The position numbers and the translations under genes were made by a program. A DNA stretch of 64,000 nt from an uncultured Lachnospiraceae bacterium. Lineage in GTDB: Bacteria > Bacillota > Clostridia > Lachnospirales > Lachnospiraceae. The first letter of the stretch is position 1; each line of letters begins with the position of its first letter. The stretch spans positions 69,389 through 133,388 of the forward strand of contig CAJUFQ010000004.1 in NCBI GenBank assembly GCA_910585625.1, given 5' to 3'. The notes under the pieces are model-generated. The model was not told the origin of the DNA. It did not search any database and saw only the letters and a list, made by a program, of their open reading frames with translations. Positions 9,184 through 17,253 of the stretch are shown piece after piece.

Positions 9184-10149
9184 ATGCCCGGATTTACGAC
9201 ACATTACTTATTTGGCTTAAACACATACCGAACACTTAACTACCATTCTTTAAAGCAAACCATCAAAGGCAGCCATGCCGCCTATAGCCTGGGGCTGCAG
9301 GGCCCGGATGTATTCTTCTATTTCCTGCCCTCTTATGCCATCCACCACAATAACATTGGGGCTGTGGCGCACACGGATAGGACCGGCGTCTTCCTAAAAC
9401 ACCTGTTGGACAGCCGAAAGCTCTTCCAGAAACCAGAGGAACGCAGGATTGCCGAATCCTATGTAGCCGGATTCCTCGGGCATTATACGCTGGATACCCA
9501 CTGCCACCCTTATGTATATTGGAAGACAGATTTCAGCGAGAAGAACGGCCGTTACCACAGCTGCCATATGAGCCTTGAGACAGATATCGACAAAGAATTG
9601 CTGCAGTCCTGCAAGCATTTGCTGCCATCCGCGTTCCGTCAGGATAATACCATCCGGCTTACGCGCCTTGAGTCCCGCATCGTGGCTTCCATCTTGCACT
9701 ACGTGTATCAGAAGACTTATCCGGAACTGAACATCCAATACATCACCATGCGCGCAGCCATCCGTTCCATGCAGCTTGGCGTAAAATACCTCCATGACTC
9801 CTCCGGCAAGAAAAAGACAATCGGAGGAAAGCTGGAGACGTTGTTGCTAGGCTACCCCTTGCTGACAACGTTGATTGCCAGCGATACGCTGACAGTTCAC
9901 ACAGACCCTCTGAACCTCCTGCATGAACCCTGGAAAAATCCCTGGGAGCAATCACAGCTTTCTACCGATTCCTTTTTGGATTTAATGGAACAGGCACAGG
10001 CAGCTTATCTGGCGTTCCTCACGGATTTGGATAGTCTGTTCCAAACCCCGCTCCGAACTCGGGCAGAGAAAGCACAGACAGATGCACTGTTGGATAAATT
10101 AGGCAGCAAATCTTATCATAGCGGGCTGGATTGCAGCATTCCCAGTTAG
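9184..10149 (+). CDS. Zinc-dependent phospholipase C family protein
   Basis: A 321-residue protein. It starts MPGFTTHYLFG and carries the His/Asp pattern of the zinc-dependent phospholipase C family: TTHYLFG near the N terminus, GLQGPDVFFY (about 40), HTDRTG, and GHYTLDTHCHPYVYW (about 100-115). No signal peptide is seen, so it is probably cytoplasmic despite the family name, as for many Lachnospiraceae relatives; the substrate is unknown. The start has an AGAGGTC ribosome site. It is monocistronic, followed by a small hairpin and repeat copy 2. Confidence 0.8.
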   Translation: MPGFTTHYLFGLNTYRTLNYHSLKQTIKGSHAAYSLGLQGPDVFFYFLPSYAIHHNNIGAVAHTDRTGVFLKHLLDSRKLFQKPEERRIAESYVAGFLGHYTLDTHCHPYVYWKTDFSEKNGRYHSCHMSLETDIDKELLQSCKHLLPSAFRQDNTIRLTRLESRIVASILHYVYQKTYPELNIQYITMRAAIRSMQLGVKYLHDSSGKKKTIGGKLETLLLGYPLLTTLIASDTLTVHTDPLNLLHEPWKNPWEQSQLSTDSFLDLMEQAQAAYLAFLTDLDSLFQTPLRTRAEKAQTDALLDKLGSKSYHSGLDCSIPS

Positions 10150-10162
10150 ATTTCTGGGAACA

Positions 10163-10180
10163 AAGTGGGCAAGCCCACTT
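10163..10180 (+). terminator. Small hairpin after the phospholipase C gene
   Basis: AAGTGGGC-AA-GCCCACTT, a perfect 8-bp stem 14 bp after the stop codon. It has no T run, so termination is uncertain; the structured repeat follows at once. Confidence 0.4.
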
Positions 10181-10189
10181 CAACTCCCC

Positions 10190-10390
10190 TATCCCCTCAA
10201 TCTTGAGGAGGATTGCACACTTTGCTGCGCCGAGCGCAGATTTGTCCTAAGGGGTACCAGGCTTGCCCGGGGGATTCCTTAGGACGGTCACGTAGCGACG
10301 TATTTCCTCTTGCGCGAGTGCGCATAATTGTTTTTGTCTTATAGGGAAGACACCTTCACGCTTTAGCGTGACAAGGTCTTTCCTATAAGA
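10190..10390 (+). repeat. Structured intergenic repeat, copy 2 (long form)
   Basis: About 200 bp, near identical in length to copy 3. It contains the opening TCCCCTCA/TGAGGAGGA hairpin, GTCCTAAGG/CCTTAGGAC with an inner CCAGGC-TT-GCCCGG (one A-C mismatch), TGCGC-GAGT-GCGCA, and the terminal stem TCTTATAGGGAAGA paired with TCTTTCCTATAAGA. Near the tip, CCTT pairs with AAGG where copy 3 has CTTT with AAAG. Its right end overlaps the last codons and stop of the dehydrogenase at 10383. Confidence 0.8.
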
Positions 10391-11318
10391 CAAAAAATTC
10401 CTTAATCTGGCCAAGGATAATTCCCATCAGCCTCCTCCGTGCCTCCAGGCTCGCCCAGGCAATATGCGGCGTAATCAAAAGCCTGTCGCTGTCTTTTATC
10501 CGTTTTAAGGGATTCTCACTGCTCATGGGCTCCACACACAGCACATCCAGTCCGGCCGCGCGGATTTCCCCGGATTCCAAAGCTTCCGCCAACGCCTCCT
10601 CTGAGACGATGGGGCCTCTGCCCAGATTGAGGAAAACCGCAGATTCCTTCATCCGGGAAAAAGCCTCCCTGTCCATAAGATTCTCAGTTTCCGGCGTCAG
10701 CGGCGCATGGACAGACACAATGTCGGACTGCGCCAGCAACTCCTCAAAAGACACTTTCTGATAACCCTGCTGGTTATTCTTCCCGGTCGTGGAATAATAA
10801 ATGACCTCGCAGCCAAATAGTTGCGCCAGTTCCGCCACACGCCTGCCAATCGCCCCCATGCCGATAATGCCCCAAGTCATGCCGTGAATCTCAGAAAACG
10901 TCCTGTCAAAATGTGTAAACAGCTTGTCCTCCACATACTTCTCCTGCTTCACATACTCGTCGTAATAGGGCAGATGTTCCAACAAGTAAAACAGCATGGC
11001 AAACGTATGCTGGGCCACAGATTCCGTGGAATAGCCTGCTACATTGCGCCAGGCAATGCCGCGTCTGTCAAGATATTCCTTATCCAGATTATTCGTGCCG
11101 GTCGCCGTGACACAGACCAATTTCAGCCTGTCTGCATCCCGAATCGTCTGCTCATTGACCGGTACTTTGTTCAGCACGATTACGTCTGCATCCCTGACCC
11201 TGCCATTCACTTCTTCCGATGTGGAAAAATCGTACTTGACCACCTCTCCCATTTCCTCAAACCCAGATAAATCTATATCTTCCCCGATTGACTTTGCATC
11301 TAAAAATACAATCTTCAT
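10383..11318 (-). CDS. NAD-dependent D-2-hydroxyacid dehydrogenase
   Basis: A 311-residue oxidoreductase of the D-isomer-specific 2-hydroxyacid dehydrogenase family, which interconverts 2-keto acids and D-2-hydroxyacids. The nucleotide site is WGIIGMGAIGRRVAE (about 145-160). The catalytic triad is visible as Arg in NLGRGPIV (about 230), Glu in LCVEPM, and His in ITPHIAWAS (about 280). The specific substrate cannot be read from sequence; glycerate or hydroxypyruvate is possible. The C terminus is odd: the last residues (VL) and the TAG stop fall inside repeat copy 2, so the repeat has supplied the gene's end. It lies 13 bp downstream of sbcC on the same strand and may share its transcript. 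Confidence 0.85.
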   Translation of the reverse strand: MKIVFLDAKSIGEDIDLSGFEEMGEVVKYDFSTSEEVNGRVRDADVIVLNKVPVNEQTIRDADRLKLVCVTATGTNNLDKEYLDRRGIAWRNVAGYSTESVAQHTFAMLFYLLEHLPYYDEYVKQEKYVEDKLFTHFDRTFSEIHGMTWGIIGMGAIGRRVAELAQLFGCEVIYYSTTGKNNQQGYQKVSFEELLAQSDIVSVHAPLTPETENLMDREAFSRMKESAVFLNLGRGPIVSEEALAEALESGEIRAAGLDVLCVEPMSSENPLKRIKDSDRLLITPHIAWASLEARRRLMGIILGQIKEFFVL

Positions 11319-11331
11319 ACTCAGTTTCCTC

Positions 11332-14157
11332 CTAATCTTCTATGACCCACCGGGCATGGCTGCCCCGCTCGCCCTTGCTTACGACAAGCTTTTTGCCTAT
11401 CTGCTCCTTTAACTCTGCCACATGGGAAATGATGCCCACTAATCTCGTGTCCCCAGCCAGCTCATGCAGGATGCCGACGGCCCTGCGCCGTGCCTCTTCG
11501 TCCAGGGAACCGAAGCCCTCGTCAATAAACATCGTATCCAGATGGATCCTGCCTGCGCTTTTGGTAATCATGTCCGCCATGCCAAGGGCCATGGAGAGGG
11601 CGGCCAGGAAAGCTTCCCCGCCGGATAAGGTTTTTACGTCCCGCACCTTATCCGTCACCAAATCGTACACATCCAAATCCAGCCCTACCTCTCCCTGCTT
11701 CCCCAGGTGTTCCAGTTCCCGGCACTGCAGCATGAACTGCTCCCCATTCATCTTTATCAGCCTGCGGTTGGCCTCGCTGATAATATACCGAAAATACTTA
11801 CGCTGGACATACGTCTGCAGATCTACGCGCGCCTGCCCGGTAAGATTCCCATTTGCCGTGCGTTCCAGATTCCCAAGGACTGCATACTGCTCTTTCAAGC
11901 GTCCGCGTTCCTGATACAGCGCGGCAAGATTGTCTCCCGCCTCACGGTTCCTCTCACTCATGCCAATCAGCCTGCGCTTCTTTTCTTCTATTGCCTGAGA
12001 CTGCTGCCTGAGCTGTTCTGCCTGCTCCTTTAAGGATTCCGTTTCCAGCGGCTCTTTTCCTTCTGCCCGCCGGGCAAGGAGGGCGCGGGCCTTTTGCTGC
12101 TCTTTCCATGCAGCCTGCTCTGCCGCCTGCTGCTCCCGCAGCTTTTGCCGCTCCTGTTCTGCCTGTGCATTCTCTTCCTCAAGTCCCTGCTTTTCCTTTT
12201 CCCGTCCTGCAATCTGTTCTTGCAGCTGCCTTTCTGTCTCAAATGGAAGTTCTTGTAACAGATGAACCCTTATCTGCTCTGCCTTTTCAAAAGCAAGGCT
12301 GGCTTGATACTGCTTCTCCCGCAAAGCCTCCAGTTCTTCTGCCAATCTTGCGGCGGTCTCTTTCTGTTTCTCCAGCCCTTCTCTCTGCTTCTCCAGATTT
12401 TCTGCTTTCTGAGTGCATTGCTCCAGCCTGGCCGCAAGCTCTGCCTGCATTTCACTGGCAGCGGAACGCGCAGGGGCTATCATCTCTGGCGAGAACCCAT
12501 CCCCAAACATACGCTGCCCATCGCGCAGCAGTAAAGCCCCCTCACGCTCACATTCCTCCTTCACGGCCTGAAACTTTTCCCGAAATTCCTGCAAGGCCGC
12601 GTCCGCCGATTCCCGCGCCTCCTTCGCCGCCTCTACTTGCTGTTTAGTTGCTGCTTCCCTGGTAACCAACGCTTTTTGCGGATGCTCCCGCGATCCGCAG
12701 ACCGGGCATGGCTCCCCTGGGGCTAACGCCTGTGCCAGCAAGCCTGCCTGCCCTTCTATAAACATCTGGTACACCCTGTCATGTTCCTTGCTCTTGGCCT
12801 GGTAGTCATCCGACAATTTCTTTAATTTCTTCCGCAGCCTTTCCCATTTTTCCTCCTCCGATTTCAGCCGCTCTTGGCGTTGCGTCATTTCCATCAGCAG
12901 GCCCAGCTTTTCCCGGAGTTCTTTTTTCTGCTGCAAGAGTTCCGGCAGCTTCCACGCCTCCGCCTCTAATTTTTTGCAGGATTTTTCCAGCTGCTGTATC
13001 TCTGAACCAATGTCAGCCAAGCGTTCTGCCTGTTGCTTTAACCTCTGCTCTGCGGACTCGCGCTGCCGTTTGGCCTGCTCCACCGCCACTGTGCTGTCCT
13101 TTAGCCCTGCATACTTGGGCAGCAAGCCTTTGTACGCCGCCAGTTCTTCTGCCAGCACAGGCAGCCGCTCCCTGCAGCGTCCGTGGATGGATGCTGACCT
13201 TTGCTCACAAGCTTCCCGCTGGGTTTCAAGCTTTTTCAGCAAATTTTCCTTATCCTTTATCTCTTCATCCGCTTTCTTAATCTGCAAGAAGAGTTCGTTT
13301 ATCTCTTGCGCCTGGCGCAGCTTATAATTCTGTTCCTCCAACCGTCTGGAAATTTCTGCCTCCTGCTCTTTGAGCCGCCTCTCCTGCTGTCTCTGCTCTT
13401 TTATCAGCAGCAGCAAAATTTCCTGAATCTGCCCGCCGTCTGTCTCCGGCCGCTCACAAGCCTCCTGCCAACGATTCAGGAATACGCTGTCTGCGGCGCA
13501 CTGGACTCCCTGGATTTCATGGATGCACAGCTTGCGGTTATCTTCCAGCTTCCCATACAAGGACTTGCTTTCCTCCCTTAGACGTCTTTGCATCCGCTCA
13601 TAAATGCCAGTGTCAAATACTTTTGCGAAAATCTCTTTCCTGTCCCTGGAAGAAGCGTGGAGCAAGCGGATAAATTCTCCCTGGGCAATCATGGCAACTT
13701 GGGTGAACTGTTCCTTTCCCACGCCAAGGATTTCAGTAATCTTATCATTAATTTCCCGCATCCTCCCCGGATATTCCTGCCCATCGGGCATGGTCAGTGA
13801 CACAGAGGCCGCTTCTGTGGTAAGCGTCCGCTCCCCGTTTTTATTTTTTCGTTTGCTTAGACGCTCATAGCCAGGGTTCCTCCGCACCCGGTACAGCTTT
13901 CCCTGATAAGAAAATACAAGATCGACAAACGTCGGCACATCAGGGCTGGCATACTGGCTGCGCATCATTGTTCCGTCCCGCTTCCCTCCGCTTGTCTGGT
14001 CGTAAAGCGCATAGGTAATCGCGTCGAATATTGTGGTCTTGCCAGCCCCGGTATCCCCGGTTATCAGAAACACCCCTCCGCCTATTTTCGAGAAGTCAAT
14101 TATCTGCTCCCCGGCATAAGAGCCAAACGCTGAAATGGTAAGTGCCAACGGCCTCAC
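11332..14157 (-). CDS. sbcC: Exonuclease subunit SbcC (Rad50-like ATPase)
   Basis: A 941-residue SMC-like ATPase that works with SbcD to process hairpins and DNA ends. Walker A is GDTGAGKTT (about 35-43). Long coiled coils flank a zinc hook CPVCG near residue 483. The signature LSGGEAFLAALSMALG and Walker B MFIDEGFGSLD lie near the C terminus. I prefer the GTG start at 14157: it gives the family N terminus (M)RPLALTISAFGSY and has GGGAGGGGG just upstream. An ATG at 14175 is also in frame but would place that ribosome site inside the gene. The start is joined to sbcD through two tiny overlapping ORFs. Confidence 0.9.
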   Translation of the reverse strand: MRPLALTISAFGSYAGEQIIDFSKIGGGVFLITGDTGAGKTTIFDAITYALYDQTSGGKRDGTMMRSQYASPDVPTFVDLVFSYQGKLYRVRRNPGYERLSKRKNKNGERTLTTEAASVSLTMPDGQEYPGRMREINDKITEILGVGKEQFTQVAMIAQGEFIRLLHASSRDRKEIFAKVFDTGIYERMQRRLREESKSLYGKLEDNRKLCIHEIQGVQCAADSVFLNRWQEACERPETDGGQIQEILLLLIKEQRQQERRLKEQEAEISRRLEEQNYKLRQAQEINELFLQIKKADEEIKDKENLLKKLETQREACEQRSASIHGRCRERLPVLAEELAAYKGLLPKYAGLKDSTVAVEQAKRQRESAEQRLKQQAERLADIGSEIQQLEKSCKKLEAEAWKLPELLQQKKELREKLGLLMEMTQRQERLKSEEEKWERLRKKLKKLSDDYQAKSKEHDRVYQMFIEGQAGLLAQALAPGEPCPVCGSREHPQKALVTREAATKQQVEAAKEARESADAALQEFREKFQAVKEECEREGALLLRDGQRMFGDGFSPEMIAPARSAASEMQAELAARLEQCTQKAENLEKQREGLEKQKETAARLAEELEALREKQYQASLAFEKAEQIRVHLLQELPFETERQLQEQIAGREKEKQGLEEENAQAEQERQKLREQQAAEQAAWKEQQKARALLARRAEGKEPLETESLKEQAEQLRQQSQAIEEKKRRLIGMSERNREAGDNLAALYQERGRLKEQYAVLGNLERTANGNLTGQARVDLQTYVQRKYFRYIISEANRRLIKMNGEQFMLQCRELEHLGKQGEVGLDLDVYDLVTDKVRDVKTLSGGEAFLAALSMALGMADMITKSAGRIHLDTMFIDEGFGSLDEEARRRAVGILHELAGDTRLVGIISHVAELKEQIGKKLVVSKGERGSHARWVIED

Positions 14158-14198
14158 ATTCTTTCCCCCTCCCATTCATCCATTGCTACAAGCCTCAT
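14154..14198 (-). CDS. Linker mini-ORF 2 in the sbcD-sbcC junction
   Basis: Fourteen codons, MRLVAMDEWEGERM. It opens on the ATGA that ends mini-ORF 1, and its stop (ATGTGA) overlaps the sbcC GTG start. Preceded by GGGAGGGGGAAGG. It comes from a 41-bp tandem duplication and probably serves only to pass ribosomes on by translational coupling; the peptide itself is likely meaningless. Confidence 0.45.
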   Translation of the reverse strand: MRLVAMDEWEGERM

Positions 14199-14264
14199 GT
14201 ACCTTCCCCCTCCCGCTCATCCATTGCTACGAGCCTCATACACCTTCTCCCTCCCGCTCATCCA
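14163..14264 (-). repeat. 41-bp tandem repeat (2.5 units) at the sbcD-sbcC junction
   Basis: Units at 14163-14203 and 14204-14244, plus a partial unit from 14245 to about 14264. Each unit carries the end of sbcD (DEREGEG), a GGGAGGG ribosome site and an ATGAGG stop/start overlap. The ancestral junction was probably a direct ATGA overlap of sbcD and sbcC. Confidence 0.85.
14195..14239 (-). CDS. Linker mini-ORF 1 in the sbcD-sbcC junction
   Basis: Fourteen codons, MRLVAMDEREGEGT. It starts on the ATGA overlap with the sbcD stop (14236-14238) and ends on an ATGA overlap that starts mini-ORF 2. The start has GGGAGGGAGAAGG upstream. The reading is direct from sequence; translation is inferred from the overlap geometry. 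Confidence 0.45.
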   Translation of the reverse strand: MRLVAMDEREGEGT

Positions 14265-15402
14265 GAATCCTTTCCAACAGAGCCTCTTCCTCTGCCGTCA
14301 GCGGCATCCCCTGCATTTCCTGATAAAAAGAACGGAACAGCTCCATAGGATGCATGGAAAAATCCCCCTCCTCCTGCTCCCTGATGCGGTTCCTCGTCCT
14401 GGTGTTATCAATCCTGATTTCCAGAATGGAATCGTAGACCTCCTCCAGCTGTTCCCTGGGACGGTAAGGCTCCTTCTCATCAGTCAGGGTCACGCTGATA
14501 AAATCATGGCAATTTTCATCCGTCGCCCTGCCAATGACCTCTTCCAGCAGCCCGCGCTCCCGGCGCACCTCCTGCAGCGGCTTCAAGGGTATGGCCTCGA
14601 TGGTTGCTTTCTGCCCCTTTTCCCCCAGCGTCACCATCGTGATGGATTTCTTATGCCGTTCCTCACTGACTGAGTATTTCAGGGGCGTCCCGCAGTAGCG
14701 GATATAGGGATGCTTTACCATCTGCGCCCCATGGATATGCCCCAGCGCCGCATAATCAAAGCTTTCAATAACCGATACGTCTACATTTTCCATCCCTCCC
14801 AGGGACAGAGCCAGCTGCTCTGACTCGCACCGCTCAGGTTCCTGTCCGCCATTCGTGTAAAACTGGTGAGACAAAAGCACATTCCTCCTGCGCTCGTTAA
14901 TGTTTTCCCTCTCCAGGATTTTGCGCACGGCGTCCTCGTAACTGCGCACTTCGCCTTCCGCAAACAGATGTCTGACATACCCAGGTTTTAAAAAGGGCAG
15001 AAGGTAAAAGTCCACCTCCCCATGCGCGTCAGAAAGCACGATTTTTTTCAGATGCTCTTCGGGTTGTGCGGGCGGTGAGACAGACAGATAAATCTGATGC
15101 TTTTCCAGAAAAGAAGAGGCATAGCCCAAGCGTTTTGCATTATCGTGGTTGCCTGCAATGGCCAAAACCGGAATCGGCGGCGTGATGGCTGACAAATCTT
15201 GCAGGAACTTGTCAAACACCGCATAAGACTCGCCGGAAGGCACCGCATGGTCAAAAATATCACCGCAGATTAAAACTGCATCCGGGCGTCGTTCCCTCGC
15301 CTCTCGGACAATCTGGGCAAACACCGCCTGCTGGTTTTCTTTCAGGTCGTAATTGTGAAGCTGTTTTCCGATATGGAGGTCGGAGAGATGAAAAAACTTC
15401 AT
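14236..15402 (-). CDS. sbcD: Exonuclease subunit SbcD (Mre11-like nuclease)
   Basis: A 388-residue metallophosphoesterase, the nuclease partner of SbcC. Metal-binding motifs are in order: SDLHIGK (7-13), GDIFDH (47-52), GNHDN (84-88), LLSHQFY, and ALGHIHGAQ. The C-terminal capping region is present. The start MKFFHLSDLHIG matches the family. It lies 3 bp downstream of the patatin gene and feeds into sbcC, so patatin-sbcD-sbcC-dehydrogenase probably form one operon. The last residues, DEREGEGV, are the template of the 41-bp tandem repeat. Confidence 0.93.
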   Translation of the reverse strand: MKFFHLSDLHIGKQLHNYDLKENQQAVFAQIVREARERRPDAVLICGDIFDHAVPSGESYAVFDKFLQDLSAITPPIPVLAIAGNHDNAKRLGYASSFLEKHQIYLSVSPPAQPEEHLKKIVLSDAHGEVDFYLLPFLKPGYVRHLFAEGEVRSYEDAVRKILERENINERRRNVLLSHQFYTNGGQEPERCESEQLALSLGGMENVDVSVIESFDYAALGHIHGAQMVKHPYIRYCGTPLKYSVSEERHKKSITMVTLGEKGQKATIEAIPLKPLQEVRRERGLLEEVIGRATDENCHDFISVTLTDEKEPYRPREQLEEVYDSILEIRIDNTRTRNRIREQEEGDFSMHPMELFRSFYQEMQGMPLTAEEEALLERILDEREGEGV

Positions 15403-15405
15403 AGG

Positions 15406-16254
15406 TCACGCCCTTCCCAGATACTGTTTTAAATCTGCCATCTGGCGCATCGCCTGCCGATATCCCTCCTCATAGAGCTTCGTCAGCTTCCCGGGATCTG
15501 ATTCCGTCCTCCCGATACCATAAGTGGTCTCCGGCGCAATCACAAACACTTCCCCTGACTTCTCCTTGTCCAGAAGCTCTTTCATGCAGTCATTGTAACG
15601 CTGAGGGCGGGTTCTTAAATCTTCGGCAATGTTCGGGTAATTTTTATACAGTTTTATGGATATCCTGCCCGCACGTTCCGATTTCTTAATGTAACCGCGC
15701 TCCCTGGTGAGGACGACGATATTCTTGTCACAGCCCTCCTCCATGGCATGTTTGTAAGGAATGGAGTCTGACACGCCTCCGTCCAGATAATAACGCTTCC
15801 CTACCTTCACCGGCTGGAAAAGAATCGGCAGCGCGCAGCTTGCCACCAGCACCTGGAATTTCTCATCATCCCGCGGCACTTCCAGATACTCCGCCTTCCC
15901 GGTGTGGATGTTCGTAACGCACGCCTCCACCTTCCCGGGGAATTCCCGGAATGCCTTAAAGTCAAAGGCTTCCAGCTTGTTCGGTATCTCCTCGAACACA
16001 AATGGGATGTTATAGAAATTCCTGCTCTTGAGCAGATGGCGCACACCCATATACCGCTTATCATTCATGTACTTCTTAATAATTGTCAGGTTTCTGCCTT
16101 TCTGCCTGGAAAGGTAAGACACCCCATAGGCAATCCCTGCCGAAACGCCGACAAAATAATCCGGCATGATTCCTTCCTCCAAAAATGCGTCTGCCACGCC
16201 GCAGCTGAACACCGTGCGGCTTGCCCCGCCTTCCATCGTGATTCCAAGCTTCAT
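15406..16254 (-). CDS. Patatin-like phospholipase
   Basis: A 282-residue patatin-family lipid acyl hydrolase of the bacterial YjjU/RssA-like group. The oxyanion loop is GGASRT (9-14), the nucleophile elbow GVSAG has Ser38, and the dyad Asp is in DGGVSDSIPY near residue 160. The frame extends upstream to 16338, but the start at 16254 gives the conserved MKLGITMEGG and has GAGGAAG before it. No signal peptide, so probably intracellular. First gene of the patatin-sbcD-sbcC set; a functional link to DNA repair is not evident. Confidence 0.87.
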   Translation of the reverse strand: MKLGITMEGGASRTVFSCGVADAFLEEGIMPDYFVGVSAGIAYGVSYLSRQKGRNLTIIKKYMNDKRYMGVRHLLKSRNFYNIPFVFEEIPNKLEAFDFKAFREFPGKVEACVTNIHTGKAEYLEVPRDDEKFQVLVASCALPILFQPVKVGKRYYLDGGVSDSIPYKHAMEEGCDKNIVVLTRERGYIKKSERAGRISIKLYKNYPNIAEDLRTRPQRYNDCMKELLDKEKSGEVFVIAPETTYGIGRTESDPGKLTKLYEEGYRQAMRQMADLKQYLGRA

Positions 16255-16349
16255 ATCTTCCTCATTCCTTTCTGCCCTTTCCTTCCGCCTCATATCCGCC
16301 AGGCATCCCACTGCTGCGTTCAGCCACAGGAAGGACACCCCGCCAGAAA

Positions 16350-16583
16350 CTACCGCTCATCCGTAAAGCCTAAAATATAATCCGCTGATACATCATAGAA
16401 CTTACAAAGCGTCATCAAACATTCAATCGGCATCGGCCTTTTATACAATTCATATTGGGAATAGGTTGTCTGCGCAACTTTTAATATCCGGGCAATTTCC
16501 CTCTGGGTCAAATCCCTATCCTGGCGTAATTCCCTGATACGTTCCGGGTATCTTATATTGTAAGTACGTTCGATATTTCCCAC
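16350..16583 (-). CDS. XRE-family HTH transcriptional regulator
   Basis: A short Cro/C1-type helix-turn-helix protein: RIRELRQDRDLTQREIARIL followed by the recognition helix QTTYSQYELYKR, ending PADYILGFTDE-like (here SADYILGFTDER). An in-frame ATG at 16697 would add 38 residues unlike the family and has no ribosome site. The GTG at 16583, with GAGGTG upstream, is preferred, giving 77 residues. It sits between the patatin gene and the divergent RiPP operon and may regulate either; the sequence does not decide. Confidence 0.72.
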   Translation of the reverse strand: MGNIERTYNIRYPERIRELRQDRDLTQREIARILKVAQTTYSQYELYKRPMPIECLMTLCKFYDVSADYILGFTDER

Positions 16584-16690
16584 ACGCTTCACCTCACGCA
16601 ATAGTTTAGTACATACCTTGATGAAAACCTTGTTTTTAAGTCGCTGTGAGTTCAGATATGTTGATATCGTAAAATTATGCAGAAAGGGTA

Positions 16691-16719
16691 TTGACATATT
16701 TTTATATATCTTTTATTAT
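16691..16719 (+). promoter_or_regulatory. Promoter of the RiPP operon
   Basis: TTGACA (16691-16696), 17-bp spacer, TATTAT (16714-16719): a near-consensus sigma-A promoter 43 bp before the TTG start of the BlaI-like gene. Confidence 0.75.
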
Positions 16720-16761
16720 AAAAAAGGAAAAACAAATAATTACAAGAGCAAGGAGGACAAT

Positions 16762-17157
16762 TTGAGCAAAGAACAAGAAATCGCATTAAGCAAACGAGAG
16801 TTGGATATCATGAACGTACTCTGGGCAGAGGGGAAGCCGCTGATTGCGTCGGAGATTCCATCCCGGCATGAAAATCTGAGCATTAACACTGTACAGGCAG
16901 TATTAAAAAAGCTGCTTCACCGGGGGTTCATAGAGATTGCCGAAATCGTCCAGAGCGGGACAGTTCTCTCAAGAAGTTACGCTCCAATCGTCACGCCGGA
17001 AGAATATGCAGTGAAATTTCTGGTATCAGAGATTTATCCTTATAAAACAATCTTAACAAGGACAAGATTTCTGGATGCATTATTCGAGAACGCTGACAAT
17101 CAGGGGGAGCTGATTGAGACGCTGGAGAAAATGATAGGGGAGAAAAAAACCAAGTAA
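16762..17157 (+). CDS. BlaI/MecI-family transcriptional repressor
   Basis: A 131-residue winged-helix repressor: SKRELDIMNVLWAEGKPLIASEI, NTVQAVLKKLLHRGFIEI, then a dimerisation tail. The start is a TTG at 16762 behind a strong AAGGAGG; upstream in-frame Mets lack a site and would run through the promoter. Classic BlaI partners (BlaR1 peptidase-sensors) are absent nearby. As first gene of the operon with the ABC exporter and peptide-modification genes, it is likely an autoregulating repressor of the cluster. No TACANNTGTA-type operator was found by eye. Confidence 0.8.
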   Translation: MSKEQEIALSKRELDIMNVLWAEGKPLIASEIPSRHENLSINTVQAVLKKLLHRGFIEIAEIVQSGTVLSRSYAPIVTPEEYAVKFLVSEIYPYKTILTRTRFLDALFENADNQGELIETLEKMIGEKKTK

Positions 17158-17253
17158 GCTTTCATACATGCAGGGGAGTATATTTATCAATATCAGCGTG
17201 GGCTGATATGCGGCTGTCTTGGGAAAAGACAACAATAAGGGGAATATATACAT

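Noticed and set aside
14163..14264. Tandem repeats as a possible CRISPR array
   Set aside because: The units are contiguous with no unique spacers and encode the sbcD end and ribosome site.
16350..16697. Longer XRE regulator starting at 16697
   Set aside because: The added 38 residues do not fit the family, have no ribosome site and are read across the divergent promoter.
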